Shown here: in pieces, positions 8,838 to 17,887 of the stretch
Position numbering within the stretch: position 1 is the stretch's first letter
How the letters are laid out: each line of letters starts with the position of its first letter
From: Streptococcus hyovaginalis DSM 12219
GTDB lineage: Bacteria > Bacillota > Bacilli > Lactobacillales > Streptococcaceae
Reading direction: 5' to 3'
DNA length: 64,000 nucleotides
Assembly (NCBI RefSeq): GCF_000420785.1
Contig: NZ_ATVP01000001.1
Coordinates: 25,922 to 89,921 of the forward strand
Made by a program: the position numbers and the translations under genes
The notes under the pieces: model-generated
The model's input: only the letters and a program-made list of their open reading frames with translations
Told to the model about the DNA's origin: nothing
Database searches by the model: none

Positions 8838-9269
8838 ATGGATACAAAGTTTTCAGTAGCCCTTCATATACTGACGATGATTAGTGAGAGTAAGGAGATA
8901 CTTAGCTCACAAGCCTTGGCTGAGAGTGTCGGTACCAATGCTAGCTACATCCGTAAGGTGATCGCACTCTTGAAAAATGCAGGCTTAATCACTTCGCACC
9001 AAGGGCGATCAGGCTACCAATTGAGCAAGTCCCCTAAGGATATTAGCTTATTGGAAATCTACCTTGCGACGCAAGAAGTGGAGCATATCCGCCTATTTCA
9101 GATACACCAGAATGCCAATCTTACTTGTCCGATTGGGCAGCATATAGAAGGTGCAATGGTTCCCATCTTTTCCAGCGTTGAACAAGAACTGGAAAATCAA
9201 CTCAGTCGTCAATCCTTAGATAATGTCATTAATAATCTCTATCAATCCGCACAAGAAACCCGCATCTGA
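8838..9269 (+). CDS. Rrf2-family transcriptional regulator
   Basis: A 143-residue Rrf2-family repressor: MDTKFSVALHILTMI, a winged helix with LAESVGTNASYIRKVIALLK, then HQGRSGYQL and SLLEIYLATQ. Only one cysteine (TCPIGQ) lies in the region where IscR-type members hold three, so an iron-sulfur cluster is unlikely. I choose the ATG at 8838, after AAGGAACACGA; an in-frame upstream start at 8778 lacks a ribosome site. It precedes a quinone oxidoreductase operon (9349-13291), which it probably controls. Confidence 0.88.
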   Translation: MDTKFSVALHILTMISESKEILSSQALAESVGTNASYIRKVIALLKNAGLITSHQGRSGYQLSKSPKDISLLEIYLATQEVEHIRLFQIHQNANLTCPIGQHIEGAMVPIFSSVEQELENQLSRQSLDNVINNLYQSAQETRI

Positions 9270-9285
9270 CCTTGGTCAGATTTTA
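9264..9285 (+). terminator. Short hairpin overlapping the Rrf2 stop codon
   Basis: ATCTGACC and GGTCAGAT pair with a two-base centre and are followed by TTTATT. It could end the Rrf2 transcript or act as a dyad operator for the next operon. Confidence 0.45.
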
Positions 9286-9348
9286 TTAACTCAAACATAG
9301 ACTTGTAAGTGATACAGGAACAAACAAAAAAATAGAAAAGAGAAGAAC

Positions 9349-10350
9349 ATGAAAGTAGCACAACATACATCTTATAACAAAAACAATATCACTCTCAACC
9401 TTACCGAAATTGCTAAGCCACAAATTAAACCCAACCAAGTCCTTGTCAAAGTGACTGCAGCAGGCGTTAATCCATTGGATAATATGATCTCACGCGGAGA
9501 TGTGAAATTGATTGTCCCTTACAAATTGCCCCAAACAGCTGGAAATGAAGTAGTTGGCTTGGTTGAAGAAGTCGGTGCAACTGTAACCAACTTTGCAGCA
9601 GGTGACCGTGTCTTCGGTCGTCTTCCGCTTGATAGTATCGGTGCTTTTGCTGAGTATGTAGCGGTTGACGCTCAAGCTCTTGCTAAGGTTCCTACCTACT
9701 TGACAGATGAAGAAGCAGCTGCTGTTCCTCTGACAGCTTTGACCATCATGCAGGCACTCGACCTTATGGGGGCACAATCTGGCAAGACCATCTTCATTTC
9801 TGGCGGAACTGGTGGTGTTGGCGGTATGGCTATTCCAATTGCCAAAGCCAAGGGCTTGACCGTTATCACAAATGGTGATGGGGCAAATGCAGAGCGAGTG
9901 TTGTCATTGGGTGCAGACCAGTTTATCGATTACAAGATAGAAGATTACACCAAAACACTTAGCAATGTTGACTACGTCTTGGACACACTGGGTGGTGCAG
10001 AAACGGAAAAACAAATGTCAATCATGAAAAAAGGTGGACAGCTGGTTTCCCTTCGTGCCATGCCAAATGGTGAATTTGCCAAACGCATGAATTTGCCAAT
10101 ATGGAAACAAATCTTGTTTGGCCTAGCTGGTCGTTCATTTGACAAAATGGCAAAAAAATACGGTGTTCATTACCATTTCATTTTTGTAGAGAGCAACGGT
10201 CGCCAGCTGCAAGAAGTAGCAGACATTTTCAGCAAGCTCGAAATCAAACCGTCTATCGATACCGTTTACCCATTTGAAGAAGTCAACGCAGCACTTGATA
10301 GGGTTGCCAACGGACGTTCACGCGGAAAAACAGTCCTCCGTTTCAACTAA
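9349..10350 (+). CDS. NADPH:quinone oxidoreductase-like MDR protein
   Basis: A zinc-free medium-chain dehydrogenase/reductase of the quinone oxidoreductase class, 333 residues. The N-terminal GroES-like domain has AAGVNPLDNMISRGD and PQTAGNEVVGLVEEVG. The Rossmann part has ISGGTGGVGGMAIPIAKAKG with the usual NADPH-binding glycine pattern. It lacks the zinc-ligand cysteines of alcohol dehydrogenases. It heads a run of four closely spaced genes (to 13291) with an alpha/beta hydrolase, an SDR and an Old Yellow Enzyme homologue. Together they look like a reductive detoxification operon under the preceding Rrf2 regulator. The substrate is unknown. Confidence 0.9.
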   Translation: MKVAQHTSYNKNNITLNLTEIAKPQIKPNQVLVKVTAAGVNPLDNMISRGDVKLIVPYKLPQTAGNEVVGLVEEVGATVTNFAAGDRVFGRLPLDSIGAFAEYVAVDAQALAKVPTYLTDEEAAAVPLTALTIMQALDLMGAQSGKTIFISGGTGGVGGMAIPIAKAKGLTVITNGDGANAERVLSLGADQFIDYKIEDYTKTLSNVDYVLDTLGGAETEKQMSIMKKGGQLVSLRAMPNGEFAKRMNLPIWKQILFGLAGRSFDKMAKKYGVHYHFIFVESNGRQLQEVADIFSKLEIKPSIDTVYPFEEVNAALDRVANGRSRGKTVLRFN

Positions 10351-10376
10351 AATAATAAAATATACAAGGGAAAATC

Positions 10377-11222
10377 ATGTCTTATATTACAACTAAAAAC
10401 CAATACATCACCGTTTCAAACAATAAAATCGCCTACCGTGAGCTCAGCAAGGGCAAGTCTAATATTCCTTTGGTCATGCTAGTTCACCTAGCCGCGACCT
10501 TGGACAACTGGGATCCCAAATTGCTGGATTTGCTGGCTGAACAGCACCATGTGATTGTCCTAGACCTTCCTGGCGTAGGAGCTAGTCAAGGCAAGGTGGC
10601 TCCAACTATTCCAGGAATGGCTGAGCAGGCTGTTTCCATTATCAAGGCTTTGGGTCATGAGAAAATCAATTTGCTGGGTCTGTCTATGGGTGGCTTTATT
10701 GCTCAAGAAATCGTTCGTCTGGATAGTCAATTGGTCAACCGTTTGATTTTAGCAGGTACAGGTCCTCGTGGTGGTTTTGAAGTCGATAAGGTGACTGGAA
10801 AAACCTTCCGCTATATGCTGAAGGCTAGTTTGGAGCGTGTCGATCCGAAACGCTACATCTTCTACAATCATGATGAAACAGGTCTCTTGGAGGCAGAAAA
10901 AGTCTTGGGGCGTATGGGGCAAAGAAGTGCTGCTCACGCAGACAAGGACATGAATGTTCCAGGATTTTTGACCCAGCTCAAAGCTATCAAACGCTGGGGA
11001 AGAGAGCCGCAAGATGACATGACCTTTATCACCCAACCAACACTTATCGTCAACGGTGATAAGGATATGCAGGTTCCAACAGAAAATTCTTATACCATGC
11101 ATGAGAAAATCAAAAATAGCAAACTAATCATCTATCCAAATGCAGGCCACGGCTCGATCTTCCAAAATGCAGAAGAGTTTTCGAAAGCCTTACTAGCCTT
11201 TTTGGAGGAAAACAATGCCTAA
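10377..11222 (+). CDS. Alpha/beta hydrolase
   Basis: A 281-residue alpha/beta-hydrolase fold enzyme without a signal peptide. The nucleophile elbow is GLSMGGFIAQE (Ser), the acid is likely Asp in VNGDKDMQVP, and the His is in NAGHGSIFQNA near the C terminus. The oxyanion region is LVHLAATLDNW. It follows the quinone reductase by 26 bases and overlaps the SDR start by 8 bases, so it belongs to the same operon. The family spans esterases, peroxidases and haloalkane-type enzymes; the sequence does not choose among them. Confidence 0.88.
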   Translation: MSYITTKNQYITVSNNKIAYRELSKGKSNIPLVMLVHLAATLDNWDPKLLDLLAEQHHVIVLDLPGVGASQGKVAPTIPGMAEQAVSIIKALGHEKINLLGLSMGGFIAQEIVRLDSQLVNRLILAGTGPRGGFEVDKVTGKTFRYMLKASLERVDPKRYIFYNHDETGLLEAEKVLGRMGQRSAAHADKDMNVPGFLTQLKAIKRWGREPQDDMTFITQPTLIVNGDKDMQVPTENSYTMHEKIKNSKLIIYPNAGHGSIFQNAEEFSKALLAFLEENNA

Positions 11223-12087
11223 AACCATTTTAATCACTGGTTCGACGGATGGAATCGGCAAACACCTAGCCATGAAACTAGCTAGTGAAGGTCATGAAGT
11301 GATCTTGCACGGGCGAAATAGCGAAAAGCTCCGTGTAGCCCTTAGTGATATTCAACTAAAAACAGGAAATAAAAAGATCCACGGCTACCTTGCAGACTTT
11401 TCCAAGTTAGCAGATGTCTATCGTTTCAGCCAAGAAATTAAACGCGATTTTGAGCAAATTGATGTCTTGATAAACAATGCGGGAGCCTACTTTGGTGAGG
11501 CTCGTGTGGCAACGGCAGAAAATATCGAGATGACCTTTATGCTGTCTGTCCAAGTTCCTTATATCTTGACGACGGAGTTGCTACCCTTGCTGGAAAAAGC
11601 ACCAGCAGGCAGGGTCATCCACACCTCTTCCTTCATGCACCATTTTGCACAAACCAGAGGCTTGGATTTTGGTTTAGAGCAGAGCTATTCTGCAACCATG
11701 GCTTACAATAATGCCAAGCTATACACCATTTGGCTGGCCATTGCTCAGGCAGAGGCCTTAGAAAAGCAAGGTTCATCTGTGACCGTCAATGCCTACCATC
11801 CTGGCTTGATTGCGACAAATTTGGGAAATGACGGCGTCAAACGCAACCTGAGAAGTCGGATTCTCACCAGTCTGATGAAACCATTTTCCAAGGATTTGAA
11901 TCAGGGGATTGAAACTGGTTACTACTTAAGCTTGTCACCAGAGGTGACTGGACAATCAGGTCACTATTTTTCAGAGAAAAAAGTGGCACGGGTCAGCTTG
12001 AAAGGATTTGATGTGGCAAAGAGCCAAGCCTTACTAGCCTATCTTGATAAGAAAATTCAAGTATTTAAGGAGAGCTACGGTGACTAA
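11215..12087 (+). CDS. Short-chain dehydrogenase/reductase
   Basis: An NAD(P)-dependent SDR, 290 residues. TGSTDGIGKHLA is the cofactor-binding glycine motif, NNAGAY the structural motif, and YNNAKLYT supplies the YxxxK catalytic pair. Sequence around AYHPGLIATNLG fits the retinol-dehydrogenase/WWOX-like branch that acts on hydrophobic alcohols or ketones. Its start overlaps the hydrolase by 8 bases and its end overlaps the next gene by 8 bases, showing translational coupling in a four-gene operon. Confidence 0.9.
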   Translation: MPKTILITGSTDGIGKHLAMKLASEGHEVILHGRNSEKLRVALSDIQLKTGNKKIHGYLADFSKLADVYRFSQEIKRDFEQIDVLINNAGAYFGEARVATAENIEMTFMLSVQVPYILTTELLPLLEKAPAGRVIHTSSFMHHFAQTRGLDFGLEQSYSATMAYNNAKLYTIWLAIAQAEALEKQGSSVTVNAYHPGLIATNLGNDGVKRNLRSRILTSLMKPFSKDLNQGIETGYYLSLSPEVTGQSGHYFSEKKVARVSLKGFDVAKSQALLAYLDKKIQVFKESYGD

Positions 12088-13291
12088 AATCTTGCTAGAA
12101 AACCTGCAACTGCCCAATGGTCAGGTCTTAGACAATCGCTTTTTCAAATCCGCCATGAGCGAAACCCTAGCAGATAGTCAGGGAGCTCCCTCGAATGACT
12201 TGATTGCTCTATATGATTACTGGGCCAAGCAGGGAATGGGTGTCCTAGTGACAGGTAATGTCATGGTGGACGGCCGCTACCTTGGTGAGCCGGGCAATGT
12301 GGTCCTTGATTCAGACGCTCACTTGGCTCAATTTCGGAGATGGGCAGCCGTTGGGAAAAAGAATGGTGTGCCTATCTGGCCCCAGCTCAATCACCCTGGC
12401 AAACAGATGTATCGGTCGATCAATCAAATTCCGATTGCACCCAGTGCCATTCCGATTTCTGGAGGTTCAGCTTCGGCCTTTCGTCCACCGAGAGAAATGA
12501 CCGTGTTTGACATCAAAGAAGCTAGAGATAAATTTATTGCAGCAGGCCTTCGGGCAAAAGCAGCAGGATTTACAGGTGTACAGTTACACGCTGCACATGG
12601 TTACTTGATCAATCAATTCCTCTCACCAGCAGATAATCAGCGGACGGACCGTTATGGTGGCAGTCTGGACAATCGCATGCGATTCTTGGTGGAAATCTAT
12701 CAAGGTCTGCGTGAAAAAGTGGGACCAGATTTTACCATCGCCTTGAAATTGAATGCTTCTGATTTTAAGGAAGAGGGCTTTGGTTTTGAAGATTGCAAGC
12801 ATGTGGTGAAAACCATGTCTGACTTGGGTATTGACCTGATTGAAATTTCAGGTGGCAATTATGAGACACCTGTTTTTGGTAGTGACTATGAGAATGGTGC
12901 TGGATTTGTGACCTACGCCCTTGCCTTAGCGGATTTGACTTCTGTTCCTATTGTTTCAACAGGCGGTTTCCGAAAAGTCACTCAGATGGAGGAGGCTATC
13001 AAGGATGGTGTGTCCATGATTGGTCTTGCCAGACCCTTTGTCCTTCATCCAAGTCTTGTCAATGATTACCGTCAAGTCGGTGATTTGCAACTGACAACGC
13101 CTCGCCTGACAACAGGTCTTCCAAAAATGGATAAGGCTCTTGGTCCCATTATCGGTGTCAGTTATTACGAGGCCCAGATGAAACGCTTGGCCAAGGGAAA
13201 ATCTGTCACCGTCAGTCAACATGCCTGGCCTTATCTACTCCAAACCGTCAAGGCACACGGCCTGTCAGCCTTGAAACCGAGGAGGAAGTAG
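12080..13291 (+). CDS. Old Yellow Enzyme-family NADH:flavin oxidoreductase
   Basis: An FMN-dependent ene-reductase of the OYE family, 403 residues from GTG 12080, preceded by AAGGAGAGCTAC. An upstream in-frame ATG at 12044 lies inside the SDR gene and has no ribosome site. FMN-barrel signatures include PQLNHPGKQM, GVQLHAAHGYLINQFLSP (the catalytic His-x-x-His region is HAAHG), DNRTDRYGGS-like residues RTDRYGGSLDNRMRF, and STGGFR. It ends the operon at a terminator hairpin. Such enzymes reduce enones, nitroesters and related electrophiles; with the quinone reductase and SDR this suggests a detoxification cassette. Confidence 0.92.
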   Translation: MTKILLENLQLPNGQVLDNRFFKSAMSETLADSQGAPSNDLIALYDYWAKQGMGVLVTGNVMVDGRYLGEPGNVVLDSDAHLAQFRRWAAVGKKNGVPIWPQLNHPGKQMYRSINQIPIAPSAIPISGGSASAFRPPREMTVFDIKEARDKFIAAGLRAKAAGFTGVQLHAAHGYLINQFLSPADNQRTDRYGGSLDNRMRFLVEIYQGLREKVGPDFTIALKLNASDFKEEGFGFEDCKHVVKTMSDLGIDLIEISGGNYETPVFGSDYENGAGFVTYALALADLTSVPIVSTGGFRKVTQMEEAIKDGVSMIGLARPFVLHPSLVNDYRQVGDLQLTTPRLTTGLPKMDKALGPIIGVSYYEAQMKRLAKGKSVTVSQHAWPYLLQTVKAHGLSALKPRRK

Positions 13292-13301
13292 AATAGACTA
13301 G

Positions 13302-13335
13302 AAAAGATTTGAGAGTTCATCTCAGATCTTTTTTC
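13302..13335 (+). terminator. Terminator of the quinone-reductase/OYE operon
   Basis: AAAAGATTTGAGA pairs with TCTCAGATCTTTT (one G-T pair) and is followed by TTTT. It starts 10 bases after the OYE stop codon. Confidence 0.8.
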
Positions 13336-13386
13336 TATGATAAATGAACCTACCAACAATTTTCGAAAAAAATTGTAACAAAACTG

Positions 13387-13415
13387 TTGACAACTTCAGA
13401 AAGTTAGGATATTCT
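13387..13415 (+). promoter_or_regulatory. Promoter of the NmrA-like/Rrf2 operon
   Basis: TTGACA and TATTCT are separated by 17 bases. TTGTAAC or TTTACAAC-like repeats surround it (near 13373, 13427 and 13442) and may be the binding sites of the Rrf2 regulator encoded two genes on. Confidence 0.6.
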
Positions 13416-13474
13416 AATCTACGTAAAGTTGTAACAAAAGAATTTACAACAAAAACATTTCGGAGGAAAAGAAA

Positions 13475-14104
13475 ATGAAAATAGCAGTAGTAGCAGCAAA
13501 CGGTAAAGCAGGTAGCTTGATTGTGAAAGAAGCGGTAGCACGTGGTTTTGAAGTAACGGCTATCGTTCGTGGTGAAAATAAGACAGTCGCACAGAAGGTT
13601 CTTCAAAAGGATGTTTTTGACCTGACAGCCGATGATGTGATTGGTTTTGATGCGGTAGTGGATGCAGTAGGTGCCTGGACAGCAGACACTGTGCATACGG
13701 TTCCTGATGCAGCCAAACATTTGGCGGCTATCCTAAAAGATTCACAAACACGTTTGCTTGTGGTTGGTGGAGCAGCAAGCCTGTATGTTAATCCAGAGCA
13801 TACCTTGACTGTGGCTGATGTGACAGAGTTTCCAGCGGAAGTACTGCCTGTGCTAAATGCTCACAAGGAAGCACTTGCTGCCCTTCGTCAAGTAGATGAT
13901 GTCAACTGGACCTATATAAGTCCGGCAGGTGATTTCCAAGCAGACGGCGAACGGACAGGTAGCTATATTCTTGGAGGTGAAGAGTTGGTATTGAATAGCA
14001 AGGGAGAAAGCGTTATTTCCTATGCAGATTATGCCATTGGTATGATTGACGAGATTGCATCGGGTGATCATCTCAAAGCACGTATCAGCCTTGTCAGTGA
14101 GTAA
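13475..14104 (+). CDS. NAD(P)-binding NmrA/SDR-like protein
   Basis: A 209-residue atypical SDR: MKIAVVAANGKAGSLIVKEA has an unusual ANGKAG in place of the common GATG-x-G, then GFDAVVDAVGAW and LVVGGAASLYV. The C-terminal half resembles NAD(P)H-binding NmrA-like reductases (WTYISPAGDF, SYADYAIGMIDEI). No YxxxK pair is seen, so it may sense rather than turn over the cofactor, or act as a flavin/quinone reductase. A GGAGG lies eight bases before the start. It is cotranscribed with the Rrf2 gene 9 bases downstream. Confidence 0.85.
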   Translation: MKIAVVAANGKAGSLIVKEAVARGFEVTAIVRGENKTVAQKVLQKDVFDLTADDVIGFDAVVDAVGAWTADTVHTVPDAAKHLAAILKDSQTRLLVVGGAASLYVNPEHTLTVADVTEFPAEVLPVLNAHKEALAALRQVDDVNWTYISPAGDFQADGERTGSYILGGEELVLNSKGESVISYADYAIGMIDEIASGDHLKARISLVSE

Positions 14105-14113
14105 AAGAGTGTT

Positions 14114-14563
14114 ATGCAGATTTCAAATAAATTTACCATTGCCATTCATGCCTTGGCCTTTATCCATCTCTTTCAAGACCAGCAACGTGTCACCAGCAAG
14201 GTTTTGGCAAACAGCATTCAAGCCAATCCCGTTATCATTCGCTCGGTTCTATCTGGTTTGAAGGATGCGGGAATTGTAGATGCCAAGCAGGGTAGCGGCG
14301 GTTTTCGTTTAGCAAAGCCACTTGATGACATTAGTCTTTATGACATCTTTGTTACGGTTGACAATATCGATAAGAAAGGCTTGTTCAATTTTCATGAAAA
14401 TCCCCATCCCGACTGTATCGTGGGGGGGAATATCCACGCAGCTGTGGACGACAAACTCGTCCAAGTCCAGACAGCTATGGAGAAAGAATTGAAAACGATG
14501 TATATGTCTGATGTTCTGGTTGACCTAGAAAAAGCCATTGAAGAAAAAGTGAAAAGGACTTAG
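14114..14563 (+). CDS. Rrf2-family transcriptional regulator
   Basis: A 149-residue Rrf2-family regulator. The winged helix spans residues 1-75: MQISNKFTIAIHALAFI, KVLANSIQANPVIIRSVLSG and AKQGSGGFRLAKPLDDI. One cysteine (HPDCIVGGNIH) is in the place of the usual cluster ligands, so redox or ligand sensing by a single Cys is more likely than an iron-sulfur cluster. The start at 14114 has a weak upstream site, so translation probably couples to the NmrA-like gene. It likely represses its own operon through the TTGTAAC-type repeats upstream. Confidence 0.88.
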   Translation: MQISNKFTIAIHALAFIHLFQDQQRVTSKVLANSIQANPVIIRSVLSGLKDAGIVDAKQGSGGFRLAKPLDDISLYDIFVTVDNIDKKGLFNFHENPHPDCIVGGNIHAAVDDKLVQVQTAMEKELKTMYMSDVLVDLEKAIEEKVKRT

Positions 14564-14585
14564 TCTGATAAATAAGGACCAGAAG

Positions 14586-14770
14586 GGAGTGGGACAAAAA
14601 TCGGTGACCCGTAGGGTTCGATGAGTCGTTAGCCCATCCCCGAACAGTTGAGTAGGGCTGTAAAAGCTGATAAAATCAGCTAATTAGAGTCCACTCAACC
14701 ACTGCGTCAAGTTTAACTATTGAAAAAATTAAGGAGGCCAGGACTTTTGTCCCAGCCTCTTTTGGTTTTT
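14586..14770. repeat. GGGACAAAA/TTTTGTCCC intergenic repeat element
   Basis: GAGTGGGACAAAAA at the left is mirrored by CTTTTGTCCCAGCCTC at the right, about 150 bases apart. Inside are GTTGAGTAGGGCTGTAAAAGCTGA and a mirrored CCACTCAACCACTGCG. I recognise this layout as a dispersed intergenic element of S. suis-type genomes. Its right end (GAGGCCAGGAC-TTTT-GTCCCAGCCTC, 14734-14762, then T-rich DNA) also forms a terminator hairpin for the Rrf2 operon. Confidence 0.65.
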
Positions 14771-14882
14771 TTATTGAAAGACTGTTACAGCTAAAGACTT
14801 GTTGAGGGGATAGGAAACAAAGCACTGCTATGACTAGCCAGGCTCATTTTTTCAGCTAAGGATGAGAAAAACCAACTGGTTG

Positions 14883-15452
14883 TTAGTGACTACTTATTTC
14901 AGCCGCCTTCCAATGTCCAAGTGTCACAGCCACTAAGGCTTCTACTGCCTGGTCCAAGCCATAGCTAGTCTGGGTCAGCCAGTAGGAGATAAAGCTGGTG
15001 ATTCCCCCAGCAAAATAGTGGATGTAGTCCAAACTGACCTGTTTCTCCCAGCCACCGACATTCTGCGTCAGAGCGGTGATAATCATAGCCTGGACTTGCT
15101 TGGAAAAATCTTCCTGCGGCAACATCAACAGCTGAGTAAGCACACTCCGATTGTCCTCCACAGCGGTCAGGATATTGCTGAGATAGAGCTTCTCCGCCTC
15201 AAAATTCACTTCGGATAAACTCTCCACGACCGGTCGGCAACTCTCCTCAATGGCAATGACGATATTTGTGACGATGGCTTGATAGAGGTTTTCTTTCCCC
15301 TCGTAGTGCTGGTAAAAGGCATTGCGTGAGCAGTTGGCCAGTTTGCAAATGTCCGTGACAGCGATTTTTTGGAACTCCTTTTCTTTTAGGAGTTGTAACA
15401 TAGCAGAGCGTAAATTATGTTCGGTCTTGATATAGCGTAAATCCTGGTTCAT
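14883..15452 (-). CDS. TetR/AcrR-family regulator
   Basis: A 189-residue TetR-family repressor. The N-terminal helix-turn-helix is visible in LKEKEFQKIAVTDICKLANC followed by SRNAFYQHYEGKENLYQAI. The C-terminal ligand domain ends with YIHYFAGGITSFISYWL. I start it at the ATG at 15452 after AAGGAG; an in-frame extension to 15497 has no ribosome site. It is divergent from the nitronate monooxygenase-flavin monooxygenase pair, with a dyad operator in the gap, so it should control these two enzymes. Confidence 0.9.
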   Translation of the reverse strand: MNQDLRYIKTEHNLRSAMLQLLKEKEFQKIAVTDICKLANCSRNAFYQHYEGKENLYQAIVTNIVIAIEESCRPVVESLSEVNFEAEKLYLSNILTAVEDNRSVLTQLLMLPQEDFSKQVQAMIITALTQNVGGWEKQVSLDYIHYFAGGITSFISYWLTQTSYGLDQAVEALVAVTLGHWKAAEISSH

Positions 15453-15500
15453 AGTGACAGCTTCTCCTTTTCTGTAACCTAAGTGACAGATGTTCATTTT

Positions 15501-15527
15501 CTGTCATTTGACGGATTAAAATGACAG
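15501..15527. promoter_or_regulatory. Candidate TetR operator
   Basis: CTGTCATTT and AAATGACAG form perfect 9-bp arms around a 9-bp spacer, between divergent tetR and monooxygenase genes. Further half-sites (GTGACAG near 15483, TGTAAC near 15529) flank it. Confidence 0.65.
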
Positions 15528-15569
15528 ATGTAACATAAAAAGTGTAACAAAAAGAAATGGAGAAATCAA

Positions 15570-16550
15570 ATGGCAAACCGTATCACAGAAATTTTAGGTA
15601 TTGAAAAACCAATCATCCAAGGACCGCTAGCTTGGTTGACCAATGGTCGCTACGTTGGTGCGGTCAGTGCTGCTGGAGGACTTGGAGTATTGGGTGTCAG
15701 TGCTGGCCAGTCTACCGCAGCAACCACTATTGAAGAAACTGTCGAAAACATGCGTCGCGAAATTCGTATCGCTCGTGAGTTGACAGACAAACCAATTGGA
15801 TTAAATGTTTTTCCGGGAGCTTTCGAGAATGATCCCTACACGCAACCTATGTTGGATCTCATGGTAGAAGAAAAGGTTCCAGTCGTCGTCATGGTTGGCC
15901 AATTTTCTGCTGAGTGGGTAGCAAGATTCCATGAAAAAGGCATCAGAGTTGTCTTTCGTGCTGAAACCCCGACCGTTGAAAATACGGAAGAAGCCATTCA
16001 AGGTGGGGCAGATATTATCGTGGCGACAGGCTTTGACGAAGGCGGAACTGTTCCTCATAAGGTAGTGGGCACCTTTTCAATCGTCCCTATGATTGTGGAT
16101 GCGGCAAAAGGTCGTGTGCCTGTCATGGCAGCAGGCGGGATTGCCGATGCTCGCACAGCACGAGCTGCCTTTGCTTTAGGAGCAGAAGGACTCTTTGTCG
16201 GAACAGCCTTCATGATGAGTGAGGAGTCAATCTTAGCACAAAACATCAAAGAACAGGCTCTGAAATCGAATGCTAGTGATTTGCTTCTTTACCGCACAGT
16301 CCCAGCCTACTACCGTTCATTGCCAGGAGAAATTCCAAATAAACTTTTGGAAATGAGCCAGGCTGGTGCCAGCGAAGAGGAAATTTATGAAGTACAACGA
16401 GGCTATTATGGAATGCGTGACGGTATGCTTTTCGGCGATTTGAGCAAAGGCTTCGCCTCCTTTGGTCTGGGAATTTCTATGATTGACAAGATTGAACCAG
16501 TAGCAGTTATTATGGATAAATTGATGAGTGGCATTGAGGACTTAGTGTAA
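15570..16550 (+). CDS. Nitronate monooxygenase
   Basis: An FMN-dependent nitronate monooxygenase/2-nitropropane dioxygenase-family TIM barrel, 326 residues. PIIQGPLAWLTNGRYVGAVS and AAGGLGVLGVSAG open the barrel; GGADIIVATGFDEGG, MAAGGIADARTARAAFALGA and GLFVGTAFM form the FMN phosphate-binding part. Members oxidise nitronates, or act as enoyl reductases. It is directly followed (one base gap) by a luciferase-like flavin monooxygenase, so the two form a unit under the divergent TetR. AAATGGAGAAATCAA precedes the start. Confidence 0.9.
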   Translation: MANRITEILGIEKPIIQGPLAWLTNGRYVGAVSAAGGLGVLGVSAGQSTAATTIEETVENMRREIRIARELTDKPIGLNVFPGAFENDPYTQPMLDLMVEEKVPVVVMVGQFSAEWVARFHEKGIRVVFRAETPTVENTEEAIQGGADIIVATGFDEGGTVPHKVVGTFSIVPMIVDAAKGRVPVMAAGGIADARTARAAFALGAEGLFVGTAFMMSEESILAQNIKEQALKSNASDLLLYRTVPAYYRSLPGEIPNKLLEMSQAGASEEEIYEVQRGYYGMRDGMLFGDLSKGFASFGLGISMIDKIEPVAVIMDKLMSGIEDLV

Positions 16551-16551
16551 G

Positions 16552-17868
16552 ATGGCAGACAAAAAACAAATGGTACTCGGCTTAGCTATGTTTGGTGCAA
16601 CTGGTTCGAACTTGAAATCCTGGACGGCCCCAGAAGCTAAATTGACAGAGTATCCCAACGTTTCAGTAGATATCAAGGCGGCTCAGCTGGCAGAAAAAGG
16701 GAAATTCCAATTTATGTTTTTCGGAGATTTTCCGGGAATAAAAGCCAGTGATAATGGTGATATGCAGACTATGGGGATGGATCCTCTCTTGATTGCTAGC
16801 ATCATTAGTAGTCATACCAAGCGAATTGGGTTTGGGGTGACTCGGGCAACTTCCTGGTCCAATCCTTACGAACTGGCTAGACAGTTCAAAACCTTGGATG
16901 CTGTCAGCAAGGGGCGTGCTGCTTGGAATGCTGTCACAGGGGCAAATGGGATCAGTGCACAAGCATACGGTGTAAATTTGAATTTTGACCGCTATAGCAA
17001 AGCCTACGAATTTACAGAGATGGTCCAACACCTTTGGTCAACTTGGGGTGAGGATGCCTTGCAGCTCAACTATTCGACCAAGGAGTTTGCGGATTACAGC
17101 CAAGTTAAGACAGTAAACATTAAAGGGGAGTATGTGCAGACCACAGGTACGCTGCCTATTCCACCATCCAAGCAAGGTCAGCCCGTCATCATCCATTCGG
17201 GTGGTTCTGAAAACAGCATCGCCTTCGCAGGTAAATATGCAGATGTCTTTGTCGGTGAATTATATACCATTGAACAAGGGCAGGCCATGCGTCAAGCGTT
17301 GCGGGATGCAGCTGTTGCTAATGGTCGCAAGCCAGATGATATCAAGTTTATCGCAGGTGTTATGCCGCTGATGGGGGCGACCAAGAAAGAAGCCATTGAA
17401 CGCCATGGGACCTTCATCGATGGAAAGACACTTCTACAACGCATGGCCTATATCGGTCATATTCTAGGAGTGGAGTTCACGCTTGCGGACATTGAGCAGC
17501 CGATTTCTTCAGCTATTTTGGACGCTGTTCAGATTACGCCTTTCAGTGACCCACGAACTGAAAATGTCATTCGTGTGGCGCGTGAGGGTTGGACCCTGCG
17601 TGAAGTGGTTTATCATTCAGTGATTGACTTCCACCCAGCTGCAGTTGGTACTCCCCAAGATATTGCTGATTATTTGACAGACTGGTTTGAGGCAGGGGCT
17701 GCGGATGGATTCTGGGTTATGCCCGACTCCTATGGAGTTGATTTGCCACGCTTTGTTGATGAAGTTGTTCCAATTCTCCAAGAACGTGGTATCTTCCATA
17801 AGGACTATGAGGGTGAAACATTGCGTGACCACCTCGGTCTTGATTACCAGTATGGCGTGAGACAATAG
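16552..17868 (+). CDS. NtaA/SnaA/DszA-type FMN-dependent monooxygenase
   Basis: A 438-residue flavin-dependent monooxygenase of the luciferase-like (class C) group. MVLGLAMFGATGSNLKSW, QFMFFGDFPGI, GRAAWNAVTGANG and VIIHSGGSENSIAFAG are typical of the NtaA/SnaA/DszA branch, which oxidises sulfur- or nitrogen-rich organic compounds using FMNH2 from a separate reductase. Its ATG lies one base after the nitronate monooxygenase stop, so translation is coupled. A flavin reductase partner is not obvious next to it. A strong terminator follows. Confidence 0.9.
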   Translation: MADKKQMVLGLAMFGATGSNLKSWTAPEAKLTEYPNVSVDIKAAQLAEKGKFQFMFFGDFPGIKASDNGDMQTMGMDPLLIASIISSHTKRIGFGVTRATSWSNPYELARQFKTLDAVSKGRAAWNAVTGANGISAQAYGVNLNFDRYSKAYEFTEMVQHLWSTWGEDALQLNYSTKEFADYSQVKTVNIKGEYVQTTGTLPIPPSKQGQPVIIHSGGSENSIAFAGKYADVFVGELYTIEQGQAMRQALRDAAVANGRKPDDIKFIAGVMPLMGATKKEAIERHGTFIDGKTLLQRMAYIGHILGVEFTLADIEQPISSAILDAVQITPFSDPRTENVIRVAREGWTLREVVYHSVIDFHPAAVGTPQDIADYLTDWFEAGAADGFWVMPDSYGVDLPRFVDEVVPILQERGIFHKDYEGETLRDHLGLDYQYGVRQ

Positions 17869-17887
17869 TAAACTGACAACCATATAC

